From positions 19,139-83,138 of the forward strand of contig SHVO01000001.1 of the NCBI GenBank assembly GCA_009694245.1: a stretch of 64,000 nt of DNA. Direction: 5' to 3'. The notes beneath the pieces are model-generated. The model had not been told where the DNA came from and searched no databases. It was given only the letters and a program-made list of their open reading frames with translations. Shown here in pieces: positions 34,542 through 45,103 of this stretch. How positions within the stretch are numbered: position 1 is the stretch's first letter; each line of letters begins with the position of its first letter. This stretch comes from Rhodospirillaceae bacterium. GTDB taxonomy: Bacteria > Pseudomonadota > Alphaproteobacteria > Rhodospirillales > Rhodospirillaceae. The translations under genes were made by a program, and so were the position numbers.

Positions 34542-35216
34542 ATGTCGGACGACCGCCAGCTCCTACTCGACCTGGGGCATCGCCCAGCCTTCGGCCGCGA
34601 TGACTTTCTGGTGGCGCCGGGCAACCGTGAGGCGGTTGATTGGATTGACCGCTGGCCAGCTTGGCCAGGCCATGCACTGGCGATTTTTGGACCCGCCGGT
34701 TGCGGCAAGTCGCATTTGTCCCAGGTCTTTGCCTTACGGGCGCAGGCCCCGGTGTTGGCGGCGGCGGACGTGCGCGTCGAGACGGTTCCTCATTTGATTG
34801 AGGGCCGCGGCGCCCTGGCGTTGGAAATTGGCGAGGCAGCAATCGATCCGCGCGGACTATTGCATCTCTTCAATGCGCTGAAGGAGCAGGGCGGCTATCT
34901 CCTTCTGACATCGCGTGATCCGCCCGCCCGCTGGCCTATCGTGCTTTTGGATTTAAAGTCGCGATTGGCGGCAATTCAGGCGGTGCGAATTTCCGCCCCC
35001 GACGACGCCATGATGGAGGCCGTGCTGGTAAAATTGTTTGCTGATCGCCAGATTGCCGTTGGCCCGGGCGCGATTGCCTATTTGCTCCGCCGCATTGATC
35101 GCAGTTTCGCCGCCGCCAGGGCGATTGTCGCCCAGGCCGACAGCGCCGCGCTGACGGATAAGCGTGCGGTTACGATTCCGCTGTTGAAGCAGGTTCTCGG
35201 CGAGGCCACGGAATAG
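34542..35216 (+). CDS. hda: Hda/DnaA-related regulatory inactivation protein
   Basis: A 224-residue DnaA domain III-like AAA+ protein without the C-terminal DNA-binding domain. Hda with the sliding clamp promotes hydrolysis of DnaA-ATP and so limits initiation. Features: the N-terminal QLLLDLGHRPAFGRDDFLVAPGN (the QL-LDL stretch is the clamp-binding motif), Walker A FGPAGCGKSHL, LLHLFNALKEQGGYLLLTSRDPPARWPI, and the sensor helices LRRIDRSFAAARAIV. The ATG at 34542 follows the DUF2066 stop by three bases; a GTG at 34536 is an alternative. The tracked start far upstream lies inside DUF2066. Confidence 0.92.
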   Translation: MSDDRQLLLDLGHRPAFGRDDFLVAPGNREAVDWIDRWPAWPGHALAIFGPAGCGKSHLSQVFALRAQAPVLAAADVRVETVPHLIEGRGALALEIGEAAIDPRGLLHLFNALKEQGGYLLLTSRDPPARWPIVLLDLKSRLAAIQAVRISAPDDAMMEAVLVKLFADRQIAVGPGAIAYLLRRIDRSFAAARAIVAQADSAALTDKRAVTIPLLKQVLGEATE

Positions 35217-35235
35217 TCAGGCCGAAGTCATTGAC

Positions 35236-35763
35236 CTAGTCGTCGGCAAGATCGCTAGGTCGCACGAAGCCGGACAAGATGCCGCCACCGGTCTTTACCT
35301 CGCGCCAGTGAGCGACGTTGAACTGCAGGCTGCACAACGCGCCGGTCGGAAACTTTACCTTGAGGGCCGCAAGTTCCTCGGCGTGGCCCGACTTAGCGTC
35401 CCGCGCCAGCCCCCGTGCCGTCTCGTGGAACGCGGGATTGTGCCCGATGATCATGACGTCACCGGCGGCGTCCGGCAGGTTCCTGATGAATTCCATGAGT
35501 TTGCCCGAGGCCTCCAGGTATAGCTGATCGCTAAAGGCGATCGACACGCCCGGCAAGGCCGGGGCAATAAATTGCCAGGTCTCGCGTGTCCTCTGGGAGG
35601 TCGAGCAAAAGACCTCCGTCAGATGAAAATTGCCCTTGGCCAAGTGGGCGGCAAGGGCCTTCACGACCCGTATGCCGCGCGCGGCGAGGGGTCTGGCGTG
35701 GTCGGTACCGTCGGCGGCTGTGCCTACTGCTTTGGCGTGGCGGAGGAGGTGAAGAGTTCTCAA
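35236..35763 (-). CDS. SixA-like histidine phosphatase
   Basis: A 175-residue member of the histidine phosphatase (phosphoglycerate mutase-like) superfamily. The RHG motif appears as LLRHAKA with His9, and the second histidine is in MIIGHNPAFHE; also CSTSQRTRETW. SixA removes phosphate from histidine phosphotransfer proteins, but this subfamily has diverse substrates. The start appears to be a TTG at 35761-35763. It is convergent with hda; the ppk start lies 165 bp away in divergent orientation. Confidence 0.85.
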   Translation of the reverse strand: MRTLHLLRHAKAVGTAADGTDHARPLAARGIRVVKALAAHLAKGNFHLTEVFCSTSQRTRETWQFIAPALPGVSIAFSDQLYLEASGKLMEFIRNLPDAAGDVMIIGHNPAFHETARGLARDAKSGHAEELAALKVKFPTGALCSLQFNVAHWREVKTGGGILSGFVRPSDLADD

Positions 35764-35928
35764 TGCCTGGATCCGCGGTTACGCCAGAAACATTCCGTAA
35801 GGGGCGGTCGGTATGATACTCTGTAAGGCGTGTAAATCATTGCAATTTGGTGATCTTTCCGTGGCGGGTATTGCTTCCGGCGCCGTGCCGGGGTGGAATC
35901 ACGTCACGAGGTCCAGGGAGATACGCCA

Positions 35929-38199
35929 ATGGCGCCGTCCAAGCCACTGCCGAAAGGTGCTCCCAAGGAGCCTGGCCGAGCCATGCGCCAATCCCAGGCC
36001 ATGCAACCGTTCGACGTCGCGTCATTCCCGCCGCGGGAACGCTTTATCAACCGCGAACTCAGTTGGCTGGCGTTCAACAGCCGCGTCCTTGAGGAGGCGC
36101 GCAACCCCCGCCATCCGGTGCTGGAACGCGTACGCTTCCTCTCGATCTCGGCGTCGAACCTGGACGAGTTTTACATGGTGCGAGTCGCCGGCCTCAAGGG
36201 TCAGGTGAACGCGGGCGTGACGCTGCCCTCGGCTGACGGGCTGACGCCGCAGGAGCAGCTTGATGTCATCAACGAGGCCGTTCGCAGCCTGTTCAAGGAA
36301 CAGGACGAGACTTGGATCGCATTGAAGGCGATTTTGACCAAGGAAGGCATCCATGTCGTCGGCCCCCAAGACCTCGCCGGCGATGATCGCCAGGCGCTCG
36401 AAAAACGCTTCATGGACCACATGTTCCCAATATTCACGCCGCTGGCCGTCGATCCCGCCCACCCGTTCCCTTTCATCCCCAACCTGGGCCACGCGCTGGT
36501 CTTGCAGCTTGTGCGCATCGCCGACGGCGAATTGATGCGTGCGCTGGTGCCGATTCCACAGCAAGTGCAGCGCTTCGTCAGGCTCAAGGGGCCGGTCATC
36601 CGCTTCATTCTGGTCGAAGACCTGGTGCTGATGTTCTCGGGAGCCCTGTTCCCAGGTTTCAAAGTTCTGCAAGCCGGCCACTTCCGCGTCATCCGCGACA
36701 CCGAAATGGAAATCGACGAGGAAGCCGAGGATTTGGTCGGAAGCTTCGAAAGCGCCTTGAAACGCCGCCGCCGCGGCAATTGCATCCGGCTCGCCCTGGC
36801 GGGGGACATGCCGCCCGACCAGGTCAAGGTGATCTGCGACGAATTGGAGGTGTCGCTTCACGACTCTTTCAAGATCGACGGCATGATCGGCCAGACCGAT
36901 CTGAAACAGCTAATCACGGACGACCGGCCCGACTTGCTTTTCCCGCCCTATAATGCCCGGTTCCCTGAACGCATCCGCGATTTCGGCGGCGACTGCTTCG
37001 CCGCCATCCGCCAAAAGGACATCGTCGTTCACCACCCCTATGAGTCATTTGATGTGGTGGTGCAGTTTCTGCGGCAGGCAGCGCGTGATCCCAACGTGCT
37101 CTCGATCAAACAGACACTCTACCGCACCAGCAAAGACAGCCCGATCGTTAAAGCCCTGGTCGAGGCCGCCGAAGCCGGCAAGTCGGTCACGGCCATGGTC
37201 GAGTTGAAAGCCCGCTTTGACGAGGAGGCCAATATCCGCTGGGCCCGCGACCTCGAGCGGGCCGGCGCCAGTGTTGTGTTCGGGTTCGTCAATCTCAAGA
37301 CCCACGCCAAGATTTCACTGGTCGTGCGCCGCGAAGGATCGGAGACCCGCTCCTATGTCCACTTCGGTACCGGAAATTACCATTCGGTCACTGCCAAGAT
37401 CTATACCGACTTGTCGTTCTTCACCTGCGACCCGATCTTGTGCCGCGATGCCACGCGCGTATTCAATTACATGACCGGCTATGCCCAGCCGGATTCTCTA
37501 GAAAAACTGGCGATTGCGCCCATCGGTTTGCGCAAGAAGTTGATGGCGCTGATCGACGATGAAATCGCTTTTGTGGCGGTCGGGAGGCCTGGTGCGATTT
37601 GGGCGAAAATGAATTCCATCGTCGATCCGGGAATCATCGACGCGCTCTACCGCGCTTCCCAGGCCGGCGTGAAGATCGACCTGGTGATCCGCGGGATTTG
37701 CGGCCTCAGGCCGGGCGTGCCGGGCCTGTCGGAGAATATTCGCGTGAAGAGCATCGTCGGGCGATTTCTTGAACATTCGCGCATCGTCTGCTTTGGAAAC
37801 GGTCATGAGATGCCCTCACGCAAAGCTAAGATTTTCATTTCGTCGGCCGACTGGATGCCGCGCAACTTGGATGCGCGGGTCGAAACGTCTGTGCCGGTCG
37901 AGAATGCGACCGTTCACCAGCAGATCCTTGACCAGATCATGGTCGTCAGTTTCAACGACAACCTGCAAAGTTGGGATCTTGAGGCCGATGGCTCCTACGT
38001 CCGCGAATCCGTCGGCGGGCAGCCGTTCTCGGCCCACGAATACTTCATGACTAATCCCAGCCTTTCAGGCCAAGGCAGCGCCGTGGAAAGAGCAAAAAAA
38101 ACGGGCGCCCAAGCTGGTTCCCAGCCGCCGCTAAAGCTGTTATCAAGCGCCACGGATTCAATGCCAGGCTCAGCGAGCGAACGCCCAGGACATGGGTAA
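35929..38199 (+). CDS. ppk: Polyphosphate kinase 1
   Basis: About 756 residues. It synthesises polyphosphate reversibly from ATP. Features: [23 protein letters not shown] at the N-terminal domain, [36 protein letters not shown], and the catalytic histidine region [18 protein letters not shown] (His near 458) followed by [24 protein letters not shown]. The tracked ORF starts 12 codons early; the ATG at 35929 has AGGGAG nine bases upstream. ppx begins two bases after the stop, forming a ppk-ppx operon. Confidence 0.97.
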   Translation: MAPSKPLPKGAPKEPGRAMRQSQAMQPFDVASFPPRERFINRELSWLAFNSRVLEEARNPRHPVLERVRFLSISASNLDEFYMVRVAGLKGQVNAGVTLPSADGLTPQEQLDVINEAVRSLFKEQDETWIALKAILTKEGIHVVGPQDLAGDDRQALEKRFMDHMFPIFTPLAVDPAHPFPFIPNLGHALVLQLVRIADGELMRALVPIPQQVQRFVRLKGPVIRFILVEDLVLMFSGALFPGFKVLQAGHFRVIRDTEMEIDEEAEDLVGSFESALKRRRRGNCIRLALAGDMPPDQVKVICDELEVSLHDSFKIDGMIGQTDLKQLITDDRPDLLFPPYNARFPERIRDFGGDCFAAIRQKDIVVHHPYESFDVVVQFLRQAARDPNVLSIKQTLYRTSKDSPIVKALVEAAEAGKSVTAMVELKARFDEEANIRWARDLERAGASVVFGFVNLKTHAKISLVVRREGSETRSYVHFGTGNYHSVTAKIYTDLSFFTCDPILCRDATRVFNYMTGYAQPDSLEKLAIAPIGLRKKLMALIDDEIAFVAVGRPGAIWAKMNSIVDPGIIDALYRASQAGVKIDLVIRGICGLRPGVPGLSENIRVKSIVGRFLEHSRIVCFGNGHEMPSRKAKIFISSADWMPRNLDARVETSVPVENATVHQQILDQIMVVSFNDNLQSWDLEADGSYVRESVGGQPFSAHEYFMTNPSLSGQGSAVERAKKTGAQAGSQPPLKLLSSATDSMPGSASERPGHG

Positions 38200-38201
38200 T
38201 A

Positions 38202-39716
38202 ATGGGTAATAAGGGGTCGAGCGTACCATCGGTACTTGAGGCCGGAACACGTCTCCAGCCGGTGGCCGTGATCGATGTCGGCTCGAATTCCGTGCGCCTA
38301 GTGGTCTACAGCGGGCTGACCCGCACGCCGATTCCCCTGCACAACGAAAAGGTCATTTGCGCCTTAGGCAAAGGCCTGGAGAAGACCGGCCAGCTCAATT
38401 CCGAGGGCGTCGGTATGGCATTCGACACCGTCGCGCGGTTTGTCAGGATCGCACGCTCGCTAGGCGTCGAGCGCATCGACACGCTGGCGACAGCGGCTGT
38501 GCGCGACGCCGAAGACGGAGCGGCATTCGCCAGCGCCCTTGAGAAGCTCTGCGACATCAAAGTGCAGATTTTGACTGGCAAGCAAGAGGCGCGGCGCTCG
38601 GCGCTCGGCGTCCTGTGCGGCATCCCGGACGCTGAAGGAGTTGTCGCCGACCTCGGCGGGGGTAGTCTGGAATTGGTGAAAATCGGCGGCGGCGAGATGA
38701 GCGAACACACGACCTTGCCGCTCGGCCTCTTGCGCCTCACGGAAGCCTCGGACGGCGACCGCAACCGGGCGCTTTCACTCATCAACAAGGCTATCGACAA
38801 GCATAAATGGGTGTCCAAGACGAAGGACAAGACTCTGTTCGCCGTCGGCGGCGCATGGCGGTCACTGGCGCGGGTTTGCATCGCGCAGATGAACTATCCG
38901 CTCCATGTGCTCGACAACTTCACGCTCGGCCGGGCCCAGGCGATTTCGCTATTTGAGGTGATATCGCGCCTCAGCCCGAAGAGTCTGGAGAAAATCAAAG
39001 GTGTCTCGCGCAGTCGTCTAGCCACCTTGCCTTTGGCGGCGGCCGTGCTTGAGCGCCTTTTGGAAATCAACAAGCCGCGGGTTCTGGTGTTCTCCATCTA
39101 CGGCATGCGCGAGGGCCAGTTTTTCAAGTCTTTGCCGGAAAATCTGCGTAAGCAGGATCCGTTGGTCAGCCTGGCCGAAGAAATCGCCCGCGGCGCCGGC
39201 CGCTCGACGGCCGCGGGTCACGAAACCTTTGAATGGATGCTGCCGCTCTTCAAGGATGAGTCAGCAGGCCAAAAAAAATTGCGCCTGGCCGCATGCCTCT
39301 TGCGCGATGTCTGGTGGACGGAACATTCCGACTACCGCGCCGAACAGGCCTTCCTGCGCGTGCTGCGATTGCCGTACCTGGGCCTGGATCATGAGGATCG
39401 CGCCGGACTGGCCTTGGCGCTTTATTACCGCTACGGCAGCGACCCATCGGAACCGATCATCAAGCAGGCCCATGCCTTACTGCCGGATTCCCGCGTACAC
39501 CGCGTCCAAACCATCGGTCTCGCGTTGCGTCTGGCCTATGCATTGTCCGCGGGCGCGCCGGGTGTGGTGAAAAGAACCAGCCTGAAGATCAGCGCGGGAA
39601 CCTTGATACTATCGGTTCCGGACAGCGATGCACTGTTCAAATCTGGCCCCTACTTGCGGCGTGTGAAACGCATCGCCGATCACCTGGGGCTTGCAGGGCG
39701 CATCGACCGGGTGTGA
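38202..39716 (+). CDS. ppx: Exopolyphosphatase / Ppx-GppA family phosphatase
   Basis: A 504-residue ASKHA-fold phosphatase that shortens polyphosphate (or pppGpp). N-terminal phosphate motif VAVIDVGSNSVRLVVY, then TLATAAVRDAEDGAAF, LTGKQEARRSALGVLCGI and VVADLGGGSLELVKIGGG. The C-terminal half is an HD-like helical domain. It starts two bases after the ppk stop, within the direct repeat gggtaataatgggtaata. The coupling puts polyphosphate synthesis and breakdown under one promoter. Confidence 0.95.
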   Translation: MGNKGSSVPSVLEAGTRLQPVAVIDVGSNSVRLVVYSGLTRTPIPLHNEKVICALGKGLEKTGQLNSEGVGMAFDTVARFVRIARSLGVERIDTLATAAVRDAEDGAAFASALEKLCDIKVQILTGKQEARRSALGVLCGIPDAEGVVADLGGGSLELVKIGGGEMSEHTTLPLGLLRLTEASDGDRNRALSLINKAIDKHKWVSKTKDKTLFAVGGAWRSLARVCIAQMNYPLHVLDNFTLGRAQAISLFEVISRLSPKSLEKIKGVSRSRLATLPLAAAVLERLLEINKPRVLVFSIYGMREGQFFKSLPENLRKQDPLVSLAEEIARGAGRSTAAGHETFEWMLPLFKDESAGQKKLRLAACLLRDVWWTEHSDYRAEQAFLRVLRLPYLGLDHEDRAGLALALYYRYGSDPSEPIIKQAHALLPDSRVHRVQTIGLALRLAYALSAGAPGVVKRTSLKISAGTLILSVPDSDALFKSGPYLRRVKRIADHLGLAGRIDRV

Positions 39717-39730
39717 CAAGGCCCTTCGTT

Positions 39731-40885
39731 CTACCGCTCGAACACCTCAACGTGTTTACCATCGGCCGAGAGTCCAATCGCGAGCTTGCCGTGTTTTAAG
39801 CGCAGGGCGTCCTCGCCGAACAATTCTCGCCGCCAACCGTGCAGTGCCGGAACGTCGGCGGTGTCCGACATGGCGATGGCATCGACATCATCGCTCGATG
39901 CGATCAGTTTCTGGGCGACGTCGTGGGTTTCGCTGCGCGCCTTGAGCAAGAGTTTCAATAGCTCGGTGACGGCGCGGGGCGCGGGGTTGCCCCAACTGTC
40001 ATCACGGTCCAGTCGCGGGCAATCCGAATCCAGCACGGACCGACCCTTGACGACGGCTGCGAGCACGCCTTCGACGTATCGGCCGCTGGCCAGCGGCTTG
40101 GCGAGCCGCGAGCGCTTAATATCGTCAACCGTCGCCGGCATGTTCGCGGCGAGTTCCAAGATCGCATCGTCCTTGGCCACGCGCTGTCGCGGCATGTCTA
40201 GGCTTTGCGCCGTGATCTCGCGCCACGCCGCCAGTTCGCGCAAGACCGCGAGCATGCGCGGCGCGCGGGTACGGGCGCGCAAGCGCCGCCACATCTCATA
40301 GGGCTCAATCGTATAGGTCTTGGGGCTGGTCAACACGGCGTCCTCTTCATCCAGCCAGGACGCCCGCCCGGATTTTTCCAGGCGCTGCTGTAGAACCCGG
40401 TAAACCTTGCGCAGGTGAGTCACGTCACCCAGTGCATAGGTAACCTGACGCTCGGTGAGGGGGCGTTGGGACCAATCGGTGAAGCGCTGGGATTTGTCAA
40501 GGTTGGCGCCGGCAAGCTTTGAGACCAGGGCCTCGTAGCCGATCTGGTCGCCGAAGCCGCAGACCATGGCGGCGATCTGGGTGTCGAAAACCGGGGCCGG
40601 CACTTCGCCCGTGGCATTGAAGAAAATTTCAAGGTCCTGGCGCCCGGCGTGAAAGACCTTGAGTACGCCGCGATCGGCCAGCAGGTCGTAGAGCGGCTTT
40701 AGATTTATGTTCGGGGCGAGCGGGTCGATACAAAAGGCTTCGTCGGGCCCGGCCACCTGAACCAGGCACAGCTTGGCCCAGTACGTGGTCTCGCGCATGA
40801 ATTCGGTATCGACCGTGATGAAGTCGGCCCCCTTGAGCCGGTCGCAGAACGCCGCGAGGGCCGACGTATCGGTCAGCAGGCTCAT
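39731..40885 (-). CDS. rnd: Ribonuclease D
   Basis: A 384-residue 3'-5' exoribonuclease involved in tRNA 3' maturation. DEDD exonuclease motifs: ITVDTEFMRETTYWAKLCLVQVA, LKVFHAGRQDLEIFF, and the last acids in QVTYALGDVTHLRKVY. HRDC domains occupy about residues 205-290 and beyond (RRLRARTRAPRMLAVLRELAAWREITAQ). Length is normal. It is convergent with ppx and divergent from aspS. Confidence 0.96.
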   Translation of the reverse strand: MSLLTDTSALAAFCDRLKGADFITVDTEFMRETTYWAKLCLVQVAGPDEAFCIDPLAPNINLKPLYDLLADRGVLKVFHAGRQDLEIFFNATGEVPAPVFDTQIAAMVCGFGDQIGYEALVSKLAGANLDKSQRFTDWSQRPLTERQVTYALGDVTHLRKVYRVLQQRLEKSGRASWLDEEDAVLTSPKTYTIEPYEMWRRLRARTRAPRMLAVLRELAAWREITAQSLDMPRQRVAKDDAILELAANMPATVDDIKRSRLAKPLASGRYVEGVLAAVVKGRSVLDSDCPRLDRDDSWGNPAPRAVTELLKLLLKARSETHDVAQKLIASSDDVDAIAMSDTADVPALHGWRRELFGEDALRLKHGKLAIGLSADGKHVEVFER

Positions 40886-41140
40886 GTGCCGGTCTCAGTC
40901 GTGGAAAAGCGCAATCGTGGAAAGTCGCAACCGTGGAAAATCTCGATCATGTGCCAGTCTTAATAGGTCGCGTGCGCGGTCGCAACCGCCGAAGGGCCGG
41001 AAATGCTCCCGAGCCGCCGGCGTCATCTGGCCCCGTTTAGCGCGGAAGTCTTGACAAAGGGCCCTGTTCGGTGTGGTTTCACGCCGCCCCGGTGACCCGC
41101 CGCCCAAAGGGACCGCCGGGAATTTTGCGAGGACTAGGCG

Positions 41141-42958
41141 ATGCACCGCTATCGAACACATACCTGTGGCGCCCTCCGACTGGAGGATGCCGGCAAACAG
41201 GCGCGGATATCAGGATGGGTTCATCGCAAACGCGATCACGGCAACTTGCTTTTCGTCGACCTGCGCGACCAGTACGGCCTGACGCAGTGCGTCGCCGACA
41301 CCTCCAGCCCGATGTTCAAGGTTCTTGAAGCCGCGCGTCCCGAAACCGTCGTCTGCGTGTCGGGCGAGGTCGTGCCGCGTTCGCCCGAGACCGTGAATGA
41401 CAAATTACCGACTGGCCGCATCGAACTGGTGGTGGACGGGGTTGAAATCCTATCCGAGGCCGCCGTTCTGCCGATGCAAGTAGCCGGCGAGCAAGAGTAT
41501 TCCGAAGAGATGCGGTTGACCTACCGCTTCCTCGACCTACGCCGGGAGAAGATGCGCGACAATATCCTGCTGCGCGCGAACGTCATCGCCAGCATCCGCA
41601 AGCGCATGTGGGCGGCCGGATTCGTCGAATACCAGACTCCGATCCTGACGGCGTCGTCACCCGAGGGCGCGCGCGATTTCCTCGTGCCCTCGCGGATTCA
41701 TCCCGGCAAATTTTATGCGCTGCCCCAGGCGCCGCAGCAGTTCAAGCAACTCCTCATGACGTCGGGCTTTGATCGCTACTTCCAGATCGCGGCGTGCTTT
41801 CGTGACGAGGACAGCCGCGCCGACAGGTCACCGGGAGAGTTTTATCAGCTCGACTTCGAGATGGCGTTTGTCACGCAGGACGATGTGTTCGATACCATCG
41901 CGCCGGTTCTCGCCGGCGTGTTCGAGGAATTCGCCAAGGGTCGCCCCGTCACCAAGGCCCCCTTCCCACGGATTACCTACAGCGATGCTCTGCTCAAGTA
42001 CGGCAGCGACAAACCGGACCTGCGCAATCCGCTCCTGGTCGGCGATGTGACCGAAGCTTTCAAGGGCTCAAGCTTTGGCTTGTTCGCGCGCAACATCGAT
42101 AAGGGTGCAATCGTGCGCGCAGTCCCGGCACCGAAATCCGCCGACCAGCCGCGCAGCTGGTTCGACAAACTCAACGAATGGGCGCGGGAGAACGGCGCTG
42201 GCGGTCTCGGGTATATTCAGTACAAAGACGGCGAGGCGCGCGGACCGATAGCCAAGAACCTCGACGCCGACCGTGTCGCCGCCATCAAGGCGGCCACCGG
42301 CGTAAGCGACGGTGACTCGGTGTTTTTCGTTTGTGACCAACCCGATGTGGCGGCAAAATTTTCCGGCCTCGTACGCACCAAGCTTTGCGATGAACTGGGC
42401 CTTCTGGAGCGCGACAAGTTTATGTTCTGCTGGATCGTCGACTTCCCGATGTTTGAGCGCAATAAAGATACCGGGCAACTTGAGTTCAGCCACAACCCAT
42501 TTTCCATGCCCCAGGGCGGCATGGAGGCGCTGGTGAACCAGGACCCGCTCACCATCAAGGCCTTCCAGTACGACATTGTCTGCAACGGCGTCGAGCTGTC
42601 GTCGGGCGCAATCCGCAATCACCGCCCCGACATCATGTACAAAGCCTTCGAGATCGCCGGGTACAAGAAAGAAGACGTCGAAACCCGCTTCGGCGGCATG
42701 TTGAATGCCTTCAAGTACGGCGCGCCGCCTCACGGCGGCTCGGCGCCGGGCATCGACCGTATTGTCATGTTGCTGGCGGACGAACCCAATATCCGCGAGG
42801 TTATTCTCTTTCCGATGACCGGCCGGGCCGAGGATCTGCTGATGCAAGCCCCGAATACCGTGTCGGCTAAGCAGCTCAAGGAGCTACACATCAAGCTCGA
42901 TCTGCCAAAAGAAGCAGGGTCGAAGGATTCGGCGAAACCGGCACCGGCCGCCGAATAG
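41141..42958 (+). CDS. aspS: Aspartate--tRNA(Asp/Asn) ligase
   Basis: A 605-residue class II aminoacyl-tRNA synthetase of the bacterial type. It has an N-terminal OB-fold anticodon-binding domain ([31 protein letters not shown]), class II motif 1 region [17 protein letters not shown], motif 2 [25 protein letters not shown] near residue 213, the bacterial insertion domain, and motif 3 [27 protein letters not shown] near residue 531. Whether it also charges tRNA(Asn) cannot be judged without knowing if asnS or gatCAB are present. It is monocistronic and followed by palindromic repeats. Confidence 0.97.
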   Translation: MHRYRTHTCGALRLEDAGKQARISGWVHRKRDHGNLLFVDLRDQYGLTQCVADTSSPMFKVLEAARPETVVCVSGEVVPRSPETVNDKLPTGRIELVVDGVEILSEAAVLPMQVAGEQEYSEEMRLTYRFLDLRREKMRDNILLRANVIASIRKRMWAAGFVEYQTPILTASSPEGARDFLVPSRIHPGKFYALPQAPQQFKQLLMTSGFDRYFQIAACFRDEDSRADRSPGEFYQLDFEMAFVTQDDVFDTIAPVLAGVFEEFAKGRPVTKAPFPRITYSDALLKYGSDKPDLRNPLLVGDVTEAFKGSSFGLFARNIDKGAIVRAVPAPKSADQPRSWFDKLNEWARENGAGGLGYIQYKDGEARGPIAKNLDADRVAAIKAATGVSDGDSVFFVCDQPDVAAKFSGLVRTKLCDELGLLERDKFMFCWIVDFPMFERNKDTGQLEFSHNPFSMPQGGMEALVNQDPLTIKAFQYDIVCNGVELSSGAIRNHRPDIMYKAFEIAGYKKEDVETRFGGMLNAFKYGAPPHGGSAPGIDRIVMLLADEPNIREVILFPMTGRAEDLLMQAPNTVSAKQLKELHIKLDLPKEAGSKDSAKPAPAAE

Positions 42959-42971
42959 ACTGCGCGGCACT

Positions 42972-43006
42972 AGCGCGATCGTTTCAGGCTGAATCGGGAT
43001 CGCGCT
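42972..43006. repeat. Palindrome AGCGCGATC...GATCGCGCT
   Basis: Perfect 9-bp arms (AGCGCGATC and GATCGCGCT) separated by 17 nt, just after the aspS stop. It is directly followed by a second palindrome with the CCGGTTCCCAC loop, and together they look like one composite intergenic repeat. It may help terminate or stabilise the convergent aspS and diguanylate cyclase transcripts. Confidence 0.65.
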
Positions 43007-43024
43007 CTAGAGTCTTGATTGGTC

Positions 43025-43067
43025 GCATTTTTAAACGCCGAACCGGTTCCCACTTCGGCTAAAATGC
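43025..43067. repeat. CCGGTTCCCAC-loop palindrome, copy 2
   Basis: The outer arms GCATTTT and AAAATGC enclose the inner arms GCCGAA and TTCGGC around ccggttcccac, the same loop as the copy at 9997-10041. It ends two bases before the stop codon of the diguanylate cyclase gene, in the convergent gap after aspS. Confidence 0.75.
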
Positions 43068-43068
43068 T

Positions 43069-43791
43069 CTAGCGCGCCTTCAGACCGTATTTTTCACGGC
43101 GTTCTTGTTTGATCTTGTACATGGCTGCGTCGGCGGCTTCGAGCAGCTCCTTCAATTCTGCCTTAGCTGAGTACATGTGCACGCCGCAGCTTGCCTTGAT
43201 CGGGATCTGGTTCTTATTCCAGACCGCATGGGCATTGTTGAGCTTGAGATCCAGGTCTTCAGCGCGGCGGACGCCATTGCGCCTGTTGGATCGCGGCAGG
43301 AGGACGGCGAATTCGTCGCCGCCCAGTCGACCGATGTAGTCGGTATCGCGGATATGGCCGCGCAGAAGTTCCGATACGGCGCGCAGTACTTCATCGCCGG
43401 CAACGTGGCCATACACGTCGTTGATCGGTTCGAATTCGTCGAGATCGACCATAATCAATACGCCGCCAACGCCATGGCGGCGCGCCACCGATAGTTCGTG
43501 GGCTAGGCAATCTTCAAAACCGCGGCGATTGAGCACACGCGTGAGGGCGTCCGTCGTTGCCAGGCTCTCGAGGTCCGCTATGCGCCTTTCCTGCAGTCGG
43601 AGGTGATCGGATATTTCCGCCACCAGCGAATGGGTAAGTGCCGCGATTTCCTTGATCGCTTTCGCGCCGTCAGTGGACTTCCCAATCTTCACGTGTTCGG
43701 TGAAACGAACCAACTGGGACAGTTTCGTTACAATCGTATCGGGCGCAAGTTCGGGCGAAGGCGCGCGTTTCAGTTCCGGCAGCCCTGGCAT
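43069..43791 (-). CDS. GGDEF-domain diguanylate cyclase
   Basis: A 240-residue protein. About 80 N-terminal residues are helical without a recognised sensor domain and end in a short coiled coil (DHLRLQERRIADLESLATTDALTRVLNRRGF). A GGDEF domain follows with an intact RLGGDEFAVLLPRS active site near residue 160. RxxD sits five residues upstream (RDTD), the inhibitory I-site. It should make cyclic di-GMP with product inhibition. No EAL domain and no membrane segment are present. The start is the ATG at 43791. Convergent with aspS. Confidence 0.92.
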   Translation of the reverse strand: MPGLPELKRAPSPELAPDTIVTKLSQLVRFTEHVKIGKSTDGAKAIKEIAALTHSLVAEISDHLRLQERRIADLESLATTDALTRVLNRRGFEDCLAHELSVARRHGVGGVLIMVDLDEFEPINDVYGHVAGDEVLRAVSELLRGHIRDTDYIGRLGGDEFAVLLPRSNRRNGVRRAEDLDLKLNNAHAVWNKNQIPIKASCGVHMYSAKAELKELLEAADAAMYKIKQERREKYGLKAR

Positions 43792-44187
43792 TACGGCGTC
43801 GCCTGGTCTGCGAAACAGCGGCGCGTTGGCGACTGAGTACCGGCGATTACGGGCCTCGAGTCGGCTCGCTTCAAAAGGCTTCGCCCAATCCTAGATTTCC
43901 TCGAATTGGACAGGCCACAAGCCCCGACCGTGTGCCAATTATGAGCCGTGTTCCAAATCCGATGCTAGGACTGAATCGCAATCCCGATATTATGCGCTTA
44001 CGGCGGCCATGGTCCTTCTATCCCATTATGATTATATGGTTTTCATAGATTTCTCGCACGGGCAGACGGTCCTCCTTGGTCGAGCCGTCCGGCAAATCGC
44101 CCTGGAACCGCCGCTTCTTGTGCCCAACCTGGATCGCCTAGTGATAGTCTGATGGGCTTACTATTTCCACTGGGGAGGCTATCGCAC
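43792..44187. other. Intergenic region without recognised feature
   Basis: Nearly 400 bp between the divergent diguanylate cyclase and EipB-like genes. It is less GC-rich near 43980-44050. No coding frame, RNA gene or clear repeat was seen. It presumably holds both promoters, but no convincing hexamer pair stands out. Confidence 0.5.
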
Positions 44188-45054
44188 ATGAAGGCCTTGG
44201 GTTCCTGCGCGCGGACAGTTCCGGCTCTGGGCCTGGCCGCCTGGCTGCTCTTGGCAACTGGAGCCTGGGCCGCCAGCCCGGCCCTATCCGCCTCCAAGCC
44301 CGCGCCCGACAAGGCAGCCGTCGATCTGCTGTCCCACCGTGCGATCTATGACATGTCGCTGATCAAGGTTAGCCAGAGTGACGGCGTGCGGGCTGCCACG
44401 GGCACGATGATCTACACGCTGACCGACCGTTGCGACGGCTACACCATCGAGACCAATCTCTCGCTGAATCTCGCATTCGCGAACGGCAACGAGAATCAGA
44501 TCGAGCAAAAATATGTCGCCTGGGAGGCGAAGGATGGACGTTCGTCCACCTTCCGCTTCCAAGTTCTCGAGAACGGTAAACTTTCCAAAGCCTATCATGG
44601 AACTGTGAAATTCAGGGAAGACGGCACCGGCACGGCCACCTATGAAGCAGAAAACGTCTCGATCTTCGATCTGACGCGCGGCACGCTCCTGTCCACGGGT
44701 CACACCTTGGCATTGCTAAAGAGCGCCACGGCCAATGAGCAGTTCATGAGCAAGCTTGTGATCGACGGATCCTTCGACGAAGGTCCGTTCTGGATCACCG
44801 CCGCCATCGCGCCTTCGCAGAAAGGTGGCGTCGTGCCTGTCAAGGGGGCGCCCGGACTCCTGAGCGAAGGAAGGTACTGGCCGATCGGTATGGCCTACTT
44901 CCCTGCGACCTCGGTCCAACCGATACCCGAATACGAAATATCGCAGAATTTGCTCGGGACCGGAATTACGCGTTCCATGGTGCAGGATTTTGGGGGTTTC
45001 ACGCTGGCTTTCAATCCAGTCAGGATGGAGCCCGTGACGGCGCCACCCTGCTAG
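44188..45054 (+). CDS. EipB-like (DUF1849) periplasmic envelope protein, first copy
   Basis: About 288 residues. A signal peptide (MKALGSCARTVPALGLAAWLLLATGAWAASPA) precedes a DUF1849 domain: LLSHRAIYDMSLIKV, GTMIYTLTDRCDGYTIETNLSLNLAF, and the C-terminal PVTAPPC. The two conserved cysteines (DRC and the final C) match the disulfide pair known in Brucella EipB, a beta-spiral protein needed for envelope integrity. The tracked ORF starts 12 codons early; the ATG at 44188 has GGGGAGG nine bases upstream. A paralogue follows 49 bp downstream. Confidence 0.88.
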   Translation: MKALGSCARTVPALGLAAWLLLATGAWAASPALSASKPAPDKAAVDLLSHRAIYDMSLIKVSQSDGVRAATGTMIYTLTDRCDGYTIETNLSLNLAFANGNENQIEQKYVAWEAKDGRSSTFRFQVLENGKLSKAYHGTVKFREDGTGTATYEAENVSIFDLTRGTLLSTGHTLALLKSATANEQFMSKLVIDGSFDEGPFWITAAIAPSQKGGVVPVKGAPGLLSEGRYWPIGMAYFPATSVQPIPEYEISQNLLGTGITRSMVQDFGGFTLAFNPVRMEPVTAPPC

Positions 45055-45103
45055 CAAGGCGCACCGCGACCGGGACTTCGATCGAAACGGGGGGAGGGAG
45101 AAG

